Below, one piece after another: positions 1 through 12,111 of a stretch of DNA of 64,000 nucleotides. The notes beneath the pieces are model-generated. The model searched no databases. It was not told the DNA's origin and saw only the letters and a program-made list of their open reading frames with translations. This DNA comes from an uncultured Eubacteriales bacterium (GTDB taxonomy: Bacteria; Bacillota; Clostridia; Christensenellales; Aristaeellaceae). Numbering within the stretch: the first letter of the stretch is position 1; the number at the start of each line of letters is the position of its first letter. Made by a program: the position numbers and the translations under genes. The stretch is taken from positions 104,296 through 168,295 of the forward strand of contig CADCFG010000007.1 in the NCBI GenBank assembly GCA_902800625.1. Reading direction: 5' to 3'.

Positions 1-1688
1 GGGCTGTTCCAATAGACGCAGATCTCGTTGGTGGAGTAGCTGTTCAGGTTGTCCACATAGCACTTGGCGGGGGCCTTGCCGCGCAGCACGCTCATGGCGG
101 TGGGATCGTTCAGGCCGTTGTTCGGGCCGCCCACCAGCATGCCGGGCATGGCCTGGTGCCGCGCGCCGGAGGGCCGGTGATGGGGGTGCTTGGGGCAGAG
201 GGTGCCGAAGCCGGTGACGAAGCAGTAACCGGTGGCGTTGCGGCCCAGCAGGTAGTCCAGCGAATGCTGGGCCCGGGCCTTCAGGCTGTCGTCGCCCAGC
301 AGGCCGGCCCCCAGCGTCAGCAGCGCGCCGGTGTTGGCGACGCCCATGTTGGAGCCCCACTCATAGGTCATGTCCCGGTCCGCGCCGTAGGGATTGGCCT
401 CGATCAGCTTCAGCGCATCGTCCAGCGTGGCCTGAAGCTCCGCCTTCGCCGCCTGGCGCAGGGCGTCGTCCTCGCTCAGGCCGTCGTCCGTCAGCACCGC
501 CAGGATGCCGTAGGTGCCCACGTCCTCCCAGCCCATGCCGCGCCGCTTGCCGCCGTCCTCCATGAACTCGCTGGCGGCCTGGCGGTAGACGTCCTTGCCG
601 GTGGCCTTTAAAAGCTCCGCCGCGGCCCAGAAGTACTCGTCGGCGTCGTGCTCGTCGCCGTATTCGCCGGTGACCACGTCCGGCGGGTTTTTGAAGCCCG
701 GGTCGCCGCGGTGGGCGTCCAAGTAGGTCCAGGCCAGCTCGGCGGCCTCCAGGTAGTGGGCGGCCTCCTCGGGCCAGTCGGCGGCGTAGACCCGGGACGC
801 CCAGGCCATCACGGCGGCGAAATCGCCGGTGGCGGCGTTGGACACGGGGCAGACGATCATGTCGCCGATCTCCTTTTCAGGCATCAGGAAGCCGGGGAAG
901 CCTGCGCCGGTGACCTTGTGATACACGCCGCCGTCCGCGCGCTGCATCTTCAGCATCCAGTCCAGCTCGAACTTGACTTCCTGCAGCAGATCGTCCAGGC
1001 CGTCGCCGCTCTCGGGGATGCCGATGGCGTCGCTGCGCACGCCGTAGGCCTCGTATGTCAGCAGGATGTCCACCACGGTCTTGGCGCCGGAGACGACGTA
1101 GCGTCCGTAGTCGCCCGCGTCGTGCCAGCCGCCGTCCACGTCGATCTTCTCATCCGTGCCGTACACGATGGCCGGGCCGCTGTGGCACACGGGGTGGGCA
1201 TAGGTGCCGGCGTGTTCCTCGTCCAGCTCCACGCCGCAGCGCTGCAGGTACAGCATCTTGACGGTGGCGGTGAACAGCTCGTCGTACACGCCCTCGTCCA
1301 CATCGAACTCGGGGGAGGCCAGGTCGCCGCTGAGCACGCGATAGCGGCCGGGTTCGGACAGGGCGGTGAAGTCCGCCACGCGGTTCACCTCGCCCGCGCC
1401 GGGGTTGTCCACGGGCGCGGACCACTGGCCCTCGAAGGCGGTCTCGCCGGTCTGGACGTTCACCACGCGGAAGCTGTCCGCGACGGTCTCGGCGTCGGGC
1501 AGCACGGCGGTCTTGATCGCGCCGGGCAGAAAGCCCAGCTGGTTGACGCGGATGGTGGTATCGGTCACGGTGGTCATCTCCTCCTGTTCGGCCAGGGCCG
1601 GTATGATGGTCAGCCCCGCCAGCAGCAGCGCCAGCGCAAGGGCAAGCCCCCTGCGGCGGGGAAATCGGGACGGTGTGCGCTTCTTCAT
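1..1688 (-). CDS. Secreted glycoside hydrolase family 9 endoglucanase (3' end cut by window edge)
   Basis: Hydrolyses beta-1,4-glucan outside the cell with inversion. The reading frame was followed by hand from ATG 1686-1688 to base 1 without a stop (about 562 codons), so the C-terminus lies outside the window. It opens with a basic n-region and a Leu/Ala-rich signal peptide ending near ALA-EQ (about residue 34). An Ig-like CelD_N domain follows (TIRVNQLGF...). The GH9 catalytic domain shows the base motif DGGWHDAGDYGRY (D190 and D193), a late His motif GTLCPKHPHHRPS, GGPNNGLND, and the acid motif YSTNEICVYWNSP with E555. A good ribosome site (AAGGAG) sits 9 bases before the ATG. No dockerin or carbohydrate module is visible in the part present. 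Divergent from the EAL gene. The family call is strong; the exact substrate is inferred. Confidence 0.93.
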   Translation of the reverse strand, partial: MKKRTPSRFPRRRGLALALALLLAGLTIIPALAEQEEMTTVTDTTIRVNQLGFLPGAIKTAVLPDAETVADSFRVVNVQTGETAFEGQWSAPVDNPGAGEVNRVADFTALSEPGRYRVLSGDLASPEFDVDEGVYDELFTATVKMLYLQRCGVELDEEHAGTYAHPVCHSGPAIVYGTDEKIDVDGGWHDAGDYGRYVVSGAKTVVDILLTYEAYGVRSDAIGIPESGDGLDDLLQEVKFELDWMLKMQRADGGVYHKVTGAGFPGFLMPEKEIGDMIVCPVSNAATGDFAAVMAWASRVYAADWPEEAAHYLEAAELAWTYLDAHRGDPGFKNPPDVVTGEYGDEHDADEYFWAAAELLKATGKDVYRQAASEFMEDGGKRRGMGWEDVGTYGILAVLTDDGLSEDDALRQAAKAELQATLDDALKLIEANPYGADRDMTYEWGSNMGVANTGALLTLGAGLLGDDSLKARAQHSLDYLLGRNATGYCFVTGFGTLCPKHPHHRPSGARHQAMPGMLVGGPNNGLNDPTAMSVLRGKAPAKCYVDNLNSYSTNEICVYWNS

Positions 1689-1757
1689 GGCGAACAGCTC
1701 CTTTTTGATGGTCGCCGATCGAGGCAGCCCCTCCGGGGGCATCGGCAGATCAAGGAT

Positions 1758-1786
1758 AGTATATCACAATTGGTCGCACCTGTCCA
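1758..1786 (-). promoter_or_regulatory. Probable sigma-A promoter of the GH9 gene
   Basis: On the minus strand TGGACA, a 17-base spacer and TATACT lie about 70 bases upstream of the GH9 start codon. Five of six bases match at each box. Confidence 0.5.
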
Positions 1787-1825
1787 TGCAATTACAATAA
1801 ATCAAGAACATCTGATAATAATCCC

Positions 1826-1854
1826 TTTTCAAAATTGGTATTCTGTGCTATAAT
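1826..1854 (+). promoter_or_regulatory. Probable extended -10 promoter of the EAL gene
   Basis: A perfect TATAAT (1849-1854) is preceded by TGC, an extended -10 element. A weak -35 (TTTTCA, 1826-1831) lies 17 bases further upstream. The start codon is 84 bases downstream. Confidence 0.5.
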
Positions 1855-1937
1855 AGGATAGTGGTGGATTGTAATCACGTTAAATTACCATTCGACCATG
1901 GATCCAGTTTCGATGCAGGACACGAGGTGAACCAGGC

Positions 1938-3851
1938 ATGCCGCGCTACAGCTATTCCTCCAGCTATTCCCCGGTGGGGGATCTGTTGGTGGTGTCCATA
2001 TGCCTCGTGATGTTCATATTGATGCTCTTTTCCTACAACCGGCGCACCAGCAGCTTCAAGATCTTCCTGATCACTGTGGCGACGCTGGTTGTCGCGTGTT
2101 ACGCGGACGTGGTCTTCAATATGCTGGCCACGCTGCACAAGGAGCGGTTCCTGCCCATTGTGAAGGTGATGCGGTGCGTGTACCATGCCTCGCTGTTCAC
2201 CATATTCTTCCTGTTCGTGCTCTACATAGGCGACGTCACCCAGCTGAACCAAAAGCGCCGGCTGCGCAACACGCTCATCGCCGGGCTGATCCTGCTTGTG
2301 GTGGTGGGCGTGGACGTGTACGACACGGTGCGTGGCACCAGCGTTGTGATGGGGGACGACAGGCTGTCGTTCCAGAGCCGGGGCGTGTTCTTCTATGGCT
2401 ATGTGGCCTATGTGGCGTTGATCCTGGTGCTGATGACCGCCGTGCGCAAGCGGCTGTACCGCCGTGTGATGCTGGGCTTCTACGGCACGATGGCGATGTC
2501 CTTCGTGGTGCTGCTGGTGCAGGGCGTGCACGGCCAGTCCTCCTTCACGGCGGCCACGTTCCTCTATCCCATGATTGGCATGTTCTACATCATGCACGCC
2601 AGCCCCTACGACGCCGCCATCGGCGCCATCGACAGCCGGGGCCTGGAGGATACGGTGAAGTACAACCTGGAAAACAGGAAGGAATTCGGCTTCCTGAGCC
2701 TGTACATGCACGCCTTTGACGAGGAGGGCAAGAGCCTGCCCCCTCACCTGCAGGCCACCATCCGCCGCTTCGCCACCGATTTCTTCCGCGGCGCGATGCT
2801 TTTCCAGGTGGGCAAGGGGCACTGGATGCTGATCTATCCCATCGCCCGCAACCGAAACCATGAAAAGCGCACCAAGGCCATGCTGGACGCCTTCCAGGTG
2901 GAGTATCGCCTGTTCCAGTACGACTACAAGATCGTGGTGGGCAAGTCCATCGACGAGGTGAGCCGCAGGAACGAGTACGCCTCCTTTATCCGGGACATCC
3001 ACCGCATCATCCCTGAAAACTCGATCTACACCGTCGGCCCCGAGGACGTGAAGCGGTTCAATTCCAACGAGTACGTGCTCCACGAGCTGGAGGATATCTA
3101 TAAAAAGCGGGATCTGAACGATCCCCGGGTGCTGGTCTACTGCCAGCCGGTGCTGAACATCCGCACCGGCAGGTACGACACCGCCGAGGCGCTGATGCGG
3201 CTGAAGCTGGAGCGCACGGGCATGGTGTTCCCGGACCGGTTCATTCCCCTGGCGGAGGAATACGGCTATATTCACGTGCTGACGGAGATCATACTGAACA
3301 AGACCTGCCGCCAGATACACCTCCTGATGGAGCAGCACTACGCCGTGACGCGGGTGTCGGTGAACGTGTCGGTGCTGGAGCTGAAGCTGGACCGCTTCTG
3401 CGAGGACATCACCCGCGTCATCAAGCGCAACGGCATCCCGGGCGACAAGATCGCCATTGAGCTGACCGAGAGCATGACCGACAGCGACTTTATCCTGATG
3501 AAGGACAAAATCAGCCAGCTGCGAGAGCAGGGCATCAAGTTTTACCTGGACGACTTCGGCACCGGTTATTCCAACCTGGAGCGCATCATGGGCCTGCCCT
3601 TCGATATCATCAAGTTCGATCGATCCCTGGTGGTCGCCTGCGGCGCCAGCGAGCGCTCTCAACGGATCGTGCACGGCCTGGCCAACATGCTGGCCCAGCT
3701 GGATTACGCGGTGCTGTTTGAGGGCGTGGAGACCGCCGACGACGAGGCCATGTGTGAGGACATGTCCGCCTCCTATCTCCAGGGCTACAAGTACTCCAAA
3801 CCCGTGCCCATCGAGAAGCTGGCCGGGTATTTTGAAAAGGAAGCGGCGTGA
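1938..3851 (+). CDS. Membrane-bound EAL-domain c-di-GMP phosphodiesterase
   Basis: Predicted to degrade cyclic di-GMP at the inner face of the membrane. Length is 637 aa. The first ~220 residues hold about seven hydrophobic segments, probably a membrane sensor. Residues about 240-370 look like a degenerate GGDEF domain with no GG[D/E]EF signature. The EAL domain fills about 385-630 and keeps every catalytic motif that can be read: AEALMR (E417), SVNVS, ELTES, LDDFGTGYSN (D538, D539), KFDRS, EGVET and QGY. It should therefore be an active phosphodiesterase. The ATG at 1938 is chosen because GAGGTG lies 8 bases upstream. It is monocistronic, with a palindromic repeat after the stop. Confidence 0.92.
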   Translation: MPRYSYSSSYSPVGDLLVVSICLVMFILMLFSYNRRTSSFKIFLITVATLVVACYADVVFNMLATLHKERFLPIVKVMRCVYHASLFTIFFLFVLYIGDVTQLNQKRRLRNTLIAGLILLVVVGVDVYDTVRGTSVVMGDDRLSFQSRGVFFYGYVAYVALILVLMTAVRKRLYRRVMLGFYGTMAMSFVVLLVQGVHGQSSFTAATFLYPMIGMFYIMHASPYDAAIGAIDSRGLEDTVKYNLENRKEFGFLSLYMHAFDEEGKSLPPHLQATIRRFATDFFRGAMLFQVGKGHWMLIYPIARNRNHEKRTKAMLDAFQVEYRLFQYDYKIVVGKSIDEVSRRNEYASFIRDIHRIIPENSIYTVGPEDVKRFNSNEYVLHELEDIYKKRDLNDPRVLVYCQPVLNIRTGRYDTAEALMRLKLERTGMVFPDRFIPLAEEYGYIHVLTEIILNKTCRQIHLLMEQHYAVTRVSVNVSVLELKLDRFCEDITRVIKRNGIPGDKIAIELTESMTDSDFILMKDKISQLREQGIKFYLDDFGTGYSNLERIMGLPFDIIKFDRSLVVACGASERSQRIVHGLANMLAQLDYAVLFEGVETADDEAMCEDMSASYLQGYKYSKPVPIEKLAGYFEKEAA

Positions 3852-3943
3852 CCAAACGGCGAAGGCACGGGGTTTCTCAACGGTTTTCTGCCTGGTGCAG
3901 CCAACATCCCAAACCCCGCTACAACCAATGCTATTTAATCAAG

Positions 3944-4039
3944 AAAGATTCTTCGACTCCGGCTTCGCCTTCGCTCAGGATGACACGCATGCGATGTGTG
4001 TCATCCTGTGCGGAGCGTCAGCGCAGTCGAAGGATCTTT
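3944..4039. repeat. Palindromic intergenic repeat, family A copy 1
   Basis: A ~96-base imperfect inverted repeat running from AAAGATTCTTCGACTCC to GTCGAAGGATCTTT. The core halves are CTCAGGATGACA and TGTCATCCTGTGCGGAG. It is the same family as the copies near 10771, 11941, 12042 and 20217. No open reading frame is supported, and it could fold into a long hairpin on either strand. Confidence 0.85.
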
Positions 4040-4098
4040 TTCGATCTTCTTCCTGAACGACATGGCCGCTTCAAAGGGGTATACCGCGCCTGAAAATG

Positions 4099-4127
4099 TA
4101 GACGGGACGGCTGTTTCCTGTTATAAT
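4099..4127 (+). promoter_or_regulatory. Possible promoter of the kinase operon, abutting the MITE-like element
   Basis: TAGACG, 17 bases, then a perfect TATAAT (4122-4127). The left terminal repeat of the MITE-like element begins only two bases after the -10 box, so any transcript would run through the element. Confidence 0.35.
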
Positions 4128-4128
4128 T

Positions 4129-4292
4129 TAGAGTGTGTTTCTAAATTCCCCAAGATGCATTTTCGGCGCCTTGAACTGCATTTCTGCGTTGGTTTCCCTT
4201 GACTTAGCGCCACTAAGCCTGCGGAAAACCGCCTTGAAATGCAGCCCAATCCACTCGAAACTGCACATGTCTCATTTTAGAAACACACTCTA
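4129..4292. mobile_element. MITE-like non-autonomous element with 17-bp terminal inverted repeats
   Basis: A 164-base element bounded by TAGAGTGTGTTTCTAAA (4129-4145) and its exact reverse complement (4276-4292). The outermost TA on each side could be a TA target duplication, in which case the true ends are GAGTGTGTTT at 4131 and 4290. Internally, GCATTTTCGGCGCCTTGAA and CGCCTTGAAATGCAG form a further imperfect fold. No transposase reading frame fits inside, so it would have to be moved in trans. Confidence 0.72.
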
Positions 4293-4404
4293 GTGGAAAC
4301 AGCGGGCCGTGCCGGTATTAGTCGCCGAGATGCGCAAACCAAACGGGATGGCTCCGCCTGCGACCGGGTCAACCCTGCCTTTGGGCTGAATCGAGGATAT
4401 GGAT
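4293..4404. other. Leader region between MITE-like element and kinase operon, no recognised motif
   Basis: GC-rich 112-base leader. A GCGCAAACC string is reminiscent of c-di-GMP-I aptamers, but the remaining conserved aptamer segments are absent. The only assignable element is the ribosome site GAGG at 4393-4396. Confidence 0.4.
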
Positions 4405-7272
4405 ATGGCAAACGTATTTGATCGGAACCGGCGGCTGAGCCCCTACCTGTCCCCGGCGGGGGCCTGGGCGCTGGCGCTGGGCACCAGCGTGGGCTGGGGT
4501 TCGCTGGTCATCACCAGCACCACCTACCTGCCCCAGGCGGGCCCGCTGGGCAGCATACTGGGCATGCTGGCGGGCGCGCTGATTATGCTGGTCATCTGCT
4601 GGAATTACCACTACATGATCAACAGCATCCCCGATGCCGGCGGCGCCTATGCCTTCGCCAAGGAGACCTTCGGCTACGACCACGGCTTTTTGAGTGCCTG
4701 GTTCCTGGCGCTGACCTACATCGCCATGCTCTGGGCCAACGCCACGGCGCTGCCCCTGTTCGTGGAATACTTCCTGGGCGACGTGTTCCAGTTCGGCTTC
4801 CATTATAACCTGTTCGGCTACGAGGTGTACTTCGGCGAGGCGCTGCTGTCCGTGGGGGCCATCCTGCTGGCGGCGCTGCTGTGCGCCAACAGCCGTAAAT
4901 TCACCGCCCGGGCCATGGTGGGCATGGTAGGCGCCATCATCGCGGGCATAACGGTGTGCTTCGCGGTTGCCATGGCGAAGCGGGGTGGCTTCTCCGGCAT
5001 CATGCGCCCGCCGTTTGTGCCGGGCAAGAGCGCATTCCAGCAGGTGCTGCGCATCGCCAGCATCTCCTCCTGGGCCTATATCGGCTTTGAGAACATGTCC
5101 CACTTCTCCGAGGAGTTTTCCTTCCCGCACAAGAGAACGCTGAAGCTGCTGGTGGGCGCGGTGTTGACGGCGCTGGCGCTGTACGTGGCCATCATACTGC
5201 TGTCGGTGTCCTACCTGCCGGAGGGCTGCGCCAGCTGGCTGGACTACGTGAGCAGCATCGGCGACATCTCCCGCATCCGCGAGCTTCCCGCCTTCGGCGC
5301 GGTCGGGGCCTACATGGGCGGCACAGGCGTGGCGATCCTGGCCGTGGTGCAGCTGGCCCTGATCCTCACCAGCCTCATCGGCAACACCGTGGCCCTCAGC
5401 CGACTGCTGTTCGCCATGGCCAAGGACGACGTGATCCCCCGGCGCTTTGCCGGTTTGAACGACAAGGGCATTCCTGCGAAGGCCATTTGGCTGATCGCCG
5501 CCCTGTCGGCGCTGGTGCCCTTCATCGGCCGCGCCGCCATCGGATGGATCGTGGACGTGACCACCATCGGCGCCACCATCATCTTCGGCTTCGTGTCCGC
5601 CTCCGCATGGAAGATGGCCCGATCCCGCGGCGACAGGCTCTACCGGGCCACGGGCCTGGCAGGCATGGTGTTGATGGTGGGCTTCGCGCTGTATCTGTTG
5701 CTGTTCAACCTGCTGTCTGCGGATGCCATGGAGCGGGAGTCCTACTTCCTGTTCACCATGTGGGCGGTGTTCGGGTTCCTGTTCTTCATCAGCATCCTGC
5801 GCAGGGACTACACCCGCAAGTTCGGACGCTCCACCATCGTGTGGATCGCGCTGCTGCTGCTGGTGCTGTTCACGTCGCTGATCTGGATGAGCCAGTTCTC
5901 CGTGGACAGCGCGCGGCGCTCCATGGAGGACGTGCGCGCCCACTACATCGGCGCCTCCGCCGCCTTCACCGAGGCGGACCAGCAGGTGCTGGAGCTGGAG
6001 ATGAACGAGCTGCGGCGCGCCAACGTGCGCAGCATGGCGGTGGTCATCCTGTTGTTTATGGTGTCGCTGGGCATCCACGTGCTGCTGCAAAAGAAGCATG
6101 AGACCCTGGAGCGGGAGAAGATGCGCGCCGAGGAGGGAAGCCGCGCCAAGAGCCGGTTCCTGTTCAACATGTCCCATGACATCCGCACGCCCATGAATGC
6201 CATCATCGGCTTCACCCACTTGGCCAAGCAGCCCGGGGTGACGATGGCGGAGAAGGACGAATACCTGGGCAAGATCGAAAGCTCCGGCCAGCAGCTGCTG
6301 GGCATCATCAACGACGTGCTGGACATGAGCCGCATCGAAAACGGCAAGATGGATCTGACCCCCGCGCCCATGAGCCTGTCCCGGGCGCTGGAGGAGGCCA
6401 AGGACCTGTTCGCCACCCAGATGCAGGAGAAGGGCGTGGCCTTCACGGTGGACAGCGACCTGCGCCATCCCTGGGTGATGTGCGACCGGAACCGCTTCAA
6501 CCGCATCCTGCTGAACCTCTTGAGCAACGCCTACAAGTTCACGCCCAAGGGCGGCGCGGTTTCGGTACATCTGGAGGAGACCGGCCCGGCGGACTACGAG
6601 CTGCGGGTGAAGGACAGCGGCATCGGCATGAGCGCCGACTTCCTGGAGAACGTGTTCACGCCGTTTGAGCGGGAGCGCACCTCCACCGTTTCCGGCATCC
6701 AGGGCACCGGCCTGGGCCTGAGCATCACCAAGAGCATCGTGGAGCTGATGAGCGGCACCGTGGCCGTGACCAGCGAGCCCGGAAAGGGCGCCGAGTTCAT
6801 CATCCGCCTGCCGCTGCCCGCCGCCGAGGCCCCCGCGGAGTTCCCCGAGGAGCGGGGAAGCGAGGGGGGCGTGGACTTCACCGCCATGCGGCTTCTGCTG
6901 GTGGAGGACAATGCCATCAACATGGAGATCGCGAAGATGATCCTCACCCAGGCGGGCTTCATGCTGGACACCGCCGAGGACGGCAAGGCCGCGCTGGACA
7001 TCGTCAGCCAGAGCCAGCCGGGGGATTACGACGCGATCCTGATGGACATCCAGATGCCGGTGATGAACGGCTATGAGGCCACCCGGGCCATCCGGGCGCT
7101 GCCGGACCCGGCGCTGGCGGGCATCCCCATCATCGCCATGACCGCCAACGTGTTCCAGGAGGACGTGCAGGCCGCCCGCAACGCCGGCATGGACGGGCAC
7201 ATCGCCAAGCCCCTGGACGTGGAAAAGATGCTTTCGACCCTGGCCCAGGTGCTCTCAAAGCGCCACGGGTGA
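4405..7272 (+). CDS. APC-type transporter fused to hybrid histidine kinase and receiver
   Basis: One polypeptide of 955 aa. Residues about 10-500 form a complete APC-superfamily amino-acid permease with roughly 12 membrane spans (early GTSVGWGSL motif, YIGFENMSHFSEE, and the loop LFAMAKDDVIPRRF). A periplasmic loop and another span (~545-565) follow. Next come a HisKA domain (NMSHDIRTPMNAIIGF, H591), a HATPase domain (NLLSNAYKFTP, DSGIGM, GTGLGLSI) and a C-terminal receiver (VEDN, D881 in LMDIQMP, AMTAN, KP). It probably senses substrate binding or flux and signals by phosphotransfer. It resembles CbrA in concept, which uses a different transporter family. ATG 4405 is preferred over the in-frame ATG 4399 because GAGG is 8 bases from 4405 but only 2 from 4399. 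It probably shares an operon with the next kinase (48-base gap). Confidence 0.9.
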   Translation: MANVFDRNRRLSPYLSPAGAWALALGTSVGWGSLVITSTTYLPQAGPLGSILGMLAGALIMLVICWNYHYMINSIPDAGGAYAFAKETFGYDHGFLSAWFLALTYIAMLWANATALPLFVEYFLGDVFQFGFHYNLFGYEVYFGEALLSVGAILLAALLCANSRKFTARAMVGMVGAIIAGITVCFAVAMAKRGGFSGIMRPPFVPGKSAFQQVLRIASISSWAYIGFENMSHFSEEFSFPHKRTLKLLVGAVLTALALYVAIILLSVSYLPEGCASWLDYVSSIGDISRIRELPAFGAVGAYMGGTGVAILAVVQLALILTSLIGNTVALSRLLFAMAKDDVIPRRFAGLNDKGIPAKAIWLIAALSALVPFIGRAAIGWIVDVTTIGATIIFGFVSASAWKMARSRGDRLYRATGLAGMVLMVGFALYLLLFNLLSADAMERESYFLFTMWAVFGFLFFISILRRDYTRKFGRSTIVWIALLLLVLFTSLIWMSQFSVDSARRSMEDVRAHYIGASAAFTEADQQVLELEMNELRRANVRSMAVVILLFMVSLGIHVLLQKKHETLEREKMRAEEGSRAKSRFLFNMSHDIRTPMNAIIGFTHLAKQPGVTMAEKDEYLGKIESSGQQLLGIINDVLDMSRIENGKMDLTPAPMSLSRALEEAKDLFATQMQEKGVAFTVDSDLRHPWVMCDRNRFNRILLNLLSNAYKFTPKGGAVSVHLEETGPADYELRVKDSGIGMSADFLENVFTPFERERTSTVSGIQGTGLGLSITKSIVELMSGTVAVTSEPGKGAEFIIRLPLPAAEAPAEFPEERGSEGGVDFTAMRLLLVEDNAINMEIAKMILTQAGFMLDTAEDGKAALDIVSQSQPGDYDAILMDIQMPVMNGYEATRAIRALPDPALAGIPIIAMTANVFQEDVQAARNAGMDGHIAKPLDVEKMLSTLAQVLSKRHG

Positions 7273-7320
7273 GCCAATATCCCCGACGATCCCCCCGACC
7301 CATCAGAGGAGGACCCCCGT

Positions 7321-10722
<3,402 letters not shown>

Positions 10723-10770
10723 CAAAAGAAAAAGGCCCTTCCGCTCGGAAAAGCCATATTTTGAACAGCG

Positions 10771-10866
10771 AAGATTCTTCTACTCTGGCTTCGCCTCCGC
10801 TCAGAATGACAATCCACCTTCCGGTGTCATCCTGAGCGGAGCGCAAGCGCAGTCGAAGGATCTTTT
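10771..10866. repeat. Palindromic intergenic repeat, family A copy 2
   Basis: Inverted repeat from AAGATTCTTCTACTCTGGC to GTCGAAGGATCTTTT, with core halves GCTCAGAATGACA and TGTCATCCTGAGCGGAGC. It sits between the convergent ends of the PAS kinase and pta genes, where it may act as a bidirectional terminator. Confidence 0.85.
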
Positions 10867-10923
10867 TGGCTTGGTCCCAATGACATAGCCGCCTGGAAGG
10901 ACCCTTTTGCGTCGCCGATGCCC

Positions 10924-11916
10924 CTACTGCGCCTGCATGGCGGTCATGGCGATGGTGTTCACGATGTCCTCCACCGAGCAGCCCCGGGACAGGTCGTTGC
11001 AGGGCTTCGCCAGCCCCTGCAGCACCGCGAAGGCCTCGGCTCCGGCCACCCGCTGGGTGATCTTGTAGCAGATGTTGCCCGCCTGCAGGTCCGGGAAGAT
11101 CAGCACGTTGGCCCGGCCCGCCACGGGGCTGCCGGGGGCCTTCGACGCGCCGATTTCCGGCACCAGCGCGGCGTCGGGCTGCATCTCGCCGTCCAGCATC
11201 AGGTTGGGCGCCAGCTCGTGGGCGATCTCCACGGCCTTCTTCACCTTGTCCACCAGCTCGTGCTTCGCGCTGCCCTTGGTGGAGAAGGACAGCATCGCCA
11301 CCCGCGGCTCCTCGAAGCCGCACAGCTTCCGGGCGGTCTCCGCGGCGGAGACGGCGATGTGGGCCAGCTCCTCGGCGGTGGGGCAGGGGACCACCACGCA
11401 GTCTGCGTACACCAGCAGACCGTCCTCGCCCAGCGCCCGGTTCTGGCACTGGATCAGGAAGCTGGAGGAAACCACCTTCATGCCCGGGGCGGTCTTGATG
11501 ATCTGCAGCGCCGGGCGCAGCATGTCGCCGGTGGTGTGGGTCGCGCCGGACACCAGTCCGTGGGCGTCGCCCAGCTTCACCATCAGCACGCCGTGGTACA
11601 TGGCGTCGCGGGCCAGCCTCGCGGCCTCCTCCCGGGTCAGACCCTTGGCCTTGCGCAGCTCGTAGAGCGCCTCGGCGTAGTCGGCGGACTTGGGGTTTTT
11701 GGCCGGATCGACGATCGCGACGCCTGCCAGCGCCACGCCCGCGTCCCGCGCCACGGCCCCGATTCTCTCCGCATCACCCAGCAGCACCGGCCTGGCCAGT
11801 CCCAGCCGGGCCACCTCGGCCGCCGCCCTCACCGTGCGGGGCTCGTCGCCCTCCGGCAGCGCGATGGTCTTCACATTTGAACGCGCCTTGGCGTAGATCT
11901 TCTCCATCATGTTCAT
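10924..11916 (-). CDS. pta: Phosphate acetyltransferase
   Basis: Interconverts acetyl-CoA and acetyl phosphate in the cytoplasm. It is 330 aa, the short single-domain form. Family stretches include KTIALPEGDEPRTVRAA, GLVSGATHTTGDMLRPALQI, SFLIQCQNRALGEDGLLVYAD, LSFSTKGSA and a C-terminal FPDLQAGNICYKITQR...KPCNDLSRGCSVEDIV. The C-terminal part matches acetyl- rather than butyryl-transferases. ATG 11916 has GGGAGG 8 bases upstream. It follows buk on the same strand, separated by ~195 bases of duplicated repeat. The unusual pairing is with butyrate kinase, not acetate kinase, so a broader acyl range is possible. Confidence 0.93.
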   Translation of the reverse strand: MNMMEKIYAKARSNVKTIALPEGDEPRTVRAAAEVARLGLARPVLLGDAERIGAVARDAGVALAGVAIVDPAKNPKSADYAEALYELRKAKGLTREEAARLARDAMYHGVLMVKLGDAHGLVSGATHTTGDMLRPALQIIKTAPGMKVVSSSFLIQCQNRALGEDGLLVYADCVVVPCPTAEELAHIAVSAAETARKLCGFEEPRVAMLSFSTKGSAKHELVDKVKKAVEIAHELAPNLMLDGEMQPDAALVPEIGASKAPGSPVAGRANVLIFPDLQAGNICYKITQRVAGAEAFAVLQGLAKPCNDLSRGCSVEDIVNTIAMTAMQAQ

Positions 11917-11940
11917 GGCTGTACCTCCCTATAGGTCGGA

Positions 11941-12106
11941 AAGATTCTTCGACTCCGGCTTCGCCTCCGCTCAGAATGACACCGGAGCCCCGGCGTTGTC
12001 ATCCCGGGCGAAGCGCGGGGTTGGCATATCTATAGATTGATCGGCTTCGCCTCCGCTCAGAATGACACCGGAGCCCCGGCGCTGTCATCCCGGGCGAAGC
12101 GCGGGG
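11941..12106. repeat. Family A repeat, internally duplicated (two 65-bp copies at 86-bp spacing)
   Basis: The left arm starts as in other copies (AAGATTCTTCGACTCCGGC). The unit from CGGCTTCGCCTCCGCTC to GAAGCGCGGGG then occurs twice, at 11956-12020 and 12042-12106, differing at one base. The usual right arm (GTCGAAGGATC) is missing and replaced by TCATCCCGGGCGAAGCGCGGGG. It lies between buk and pta, so it is probably transcribed. Confidence 0.8.
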
Positions 12107-12111
12107 CCTGT

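Noticed and set aside
1055..1261. Small plus-strand frames opposite the GH9 gene
   Set aside because: Arg/Ser-rich shadow frames without ribosome sites.
4320..4400. c-di-GMP riboswitch before the transporter-kinase
   Set aside because: Only a GCGCAAACC string is reminiscent; the second conserved segment and the tetraloop receptor are missing.
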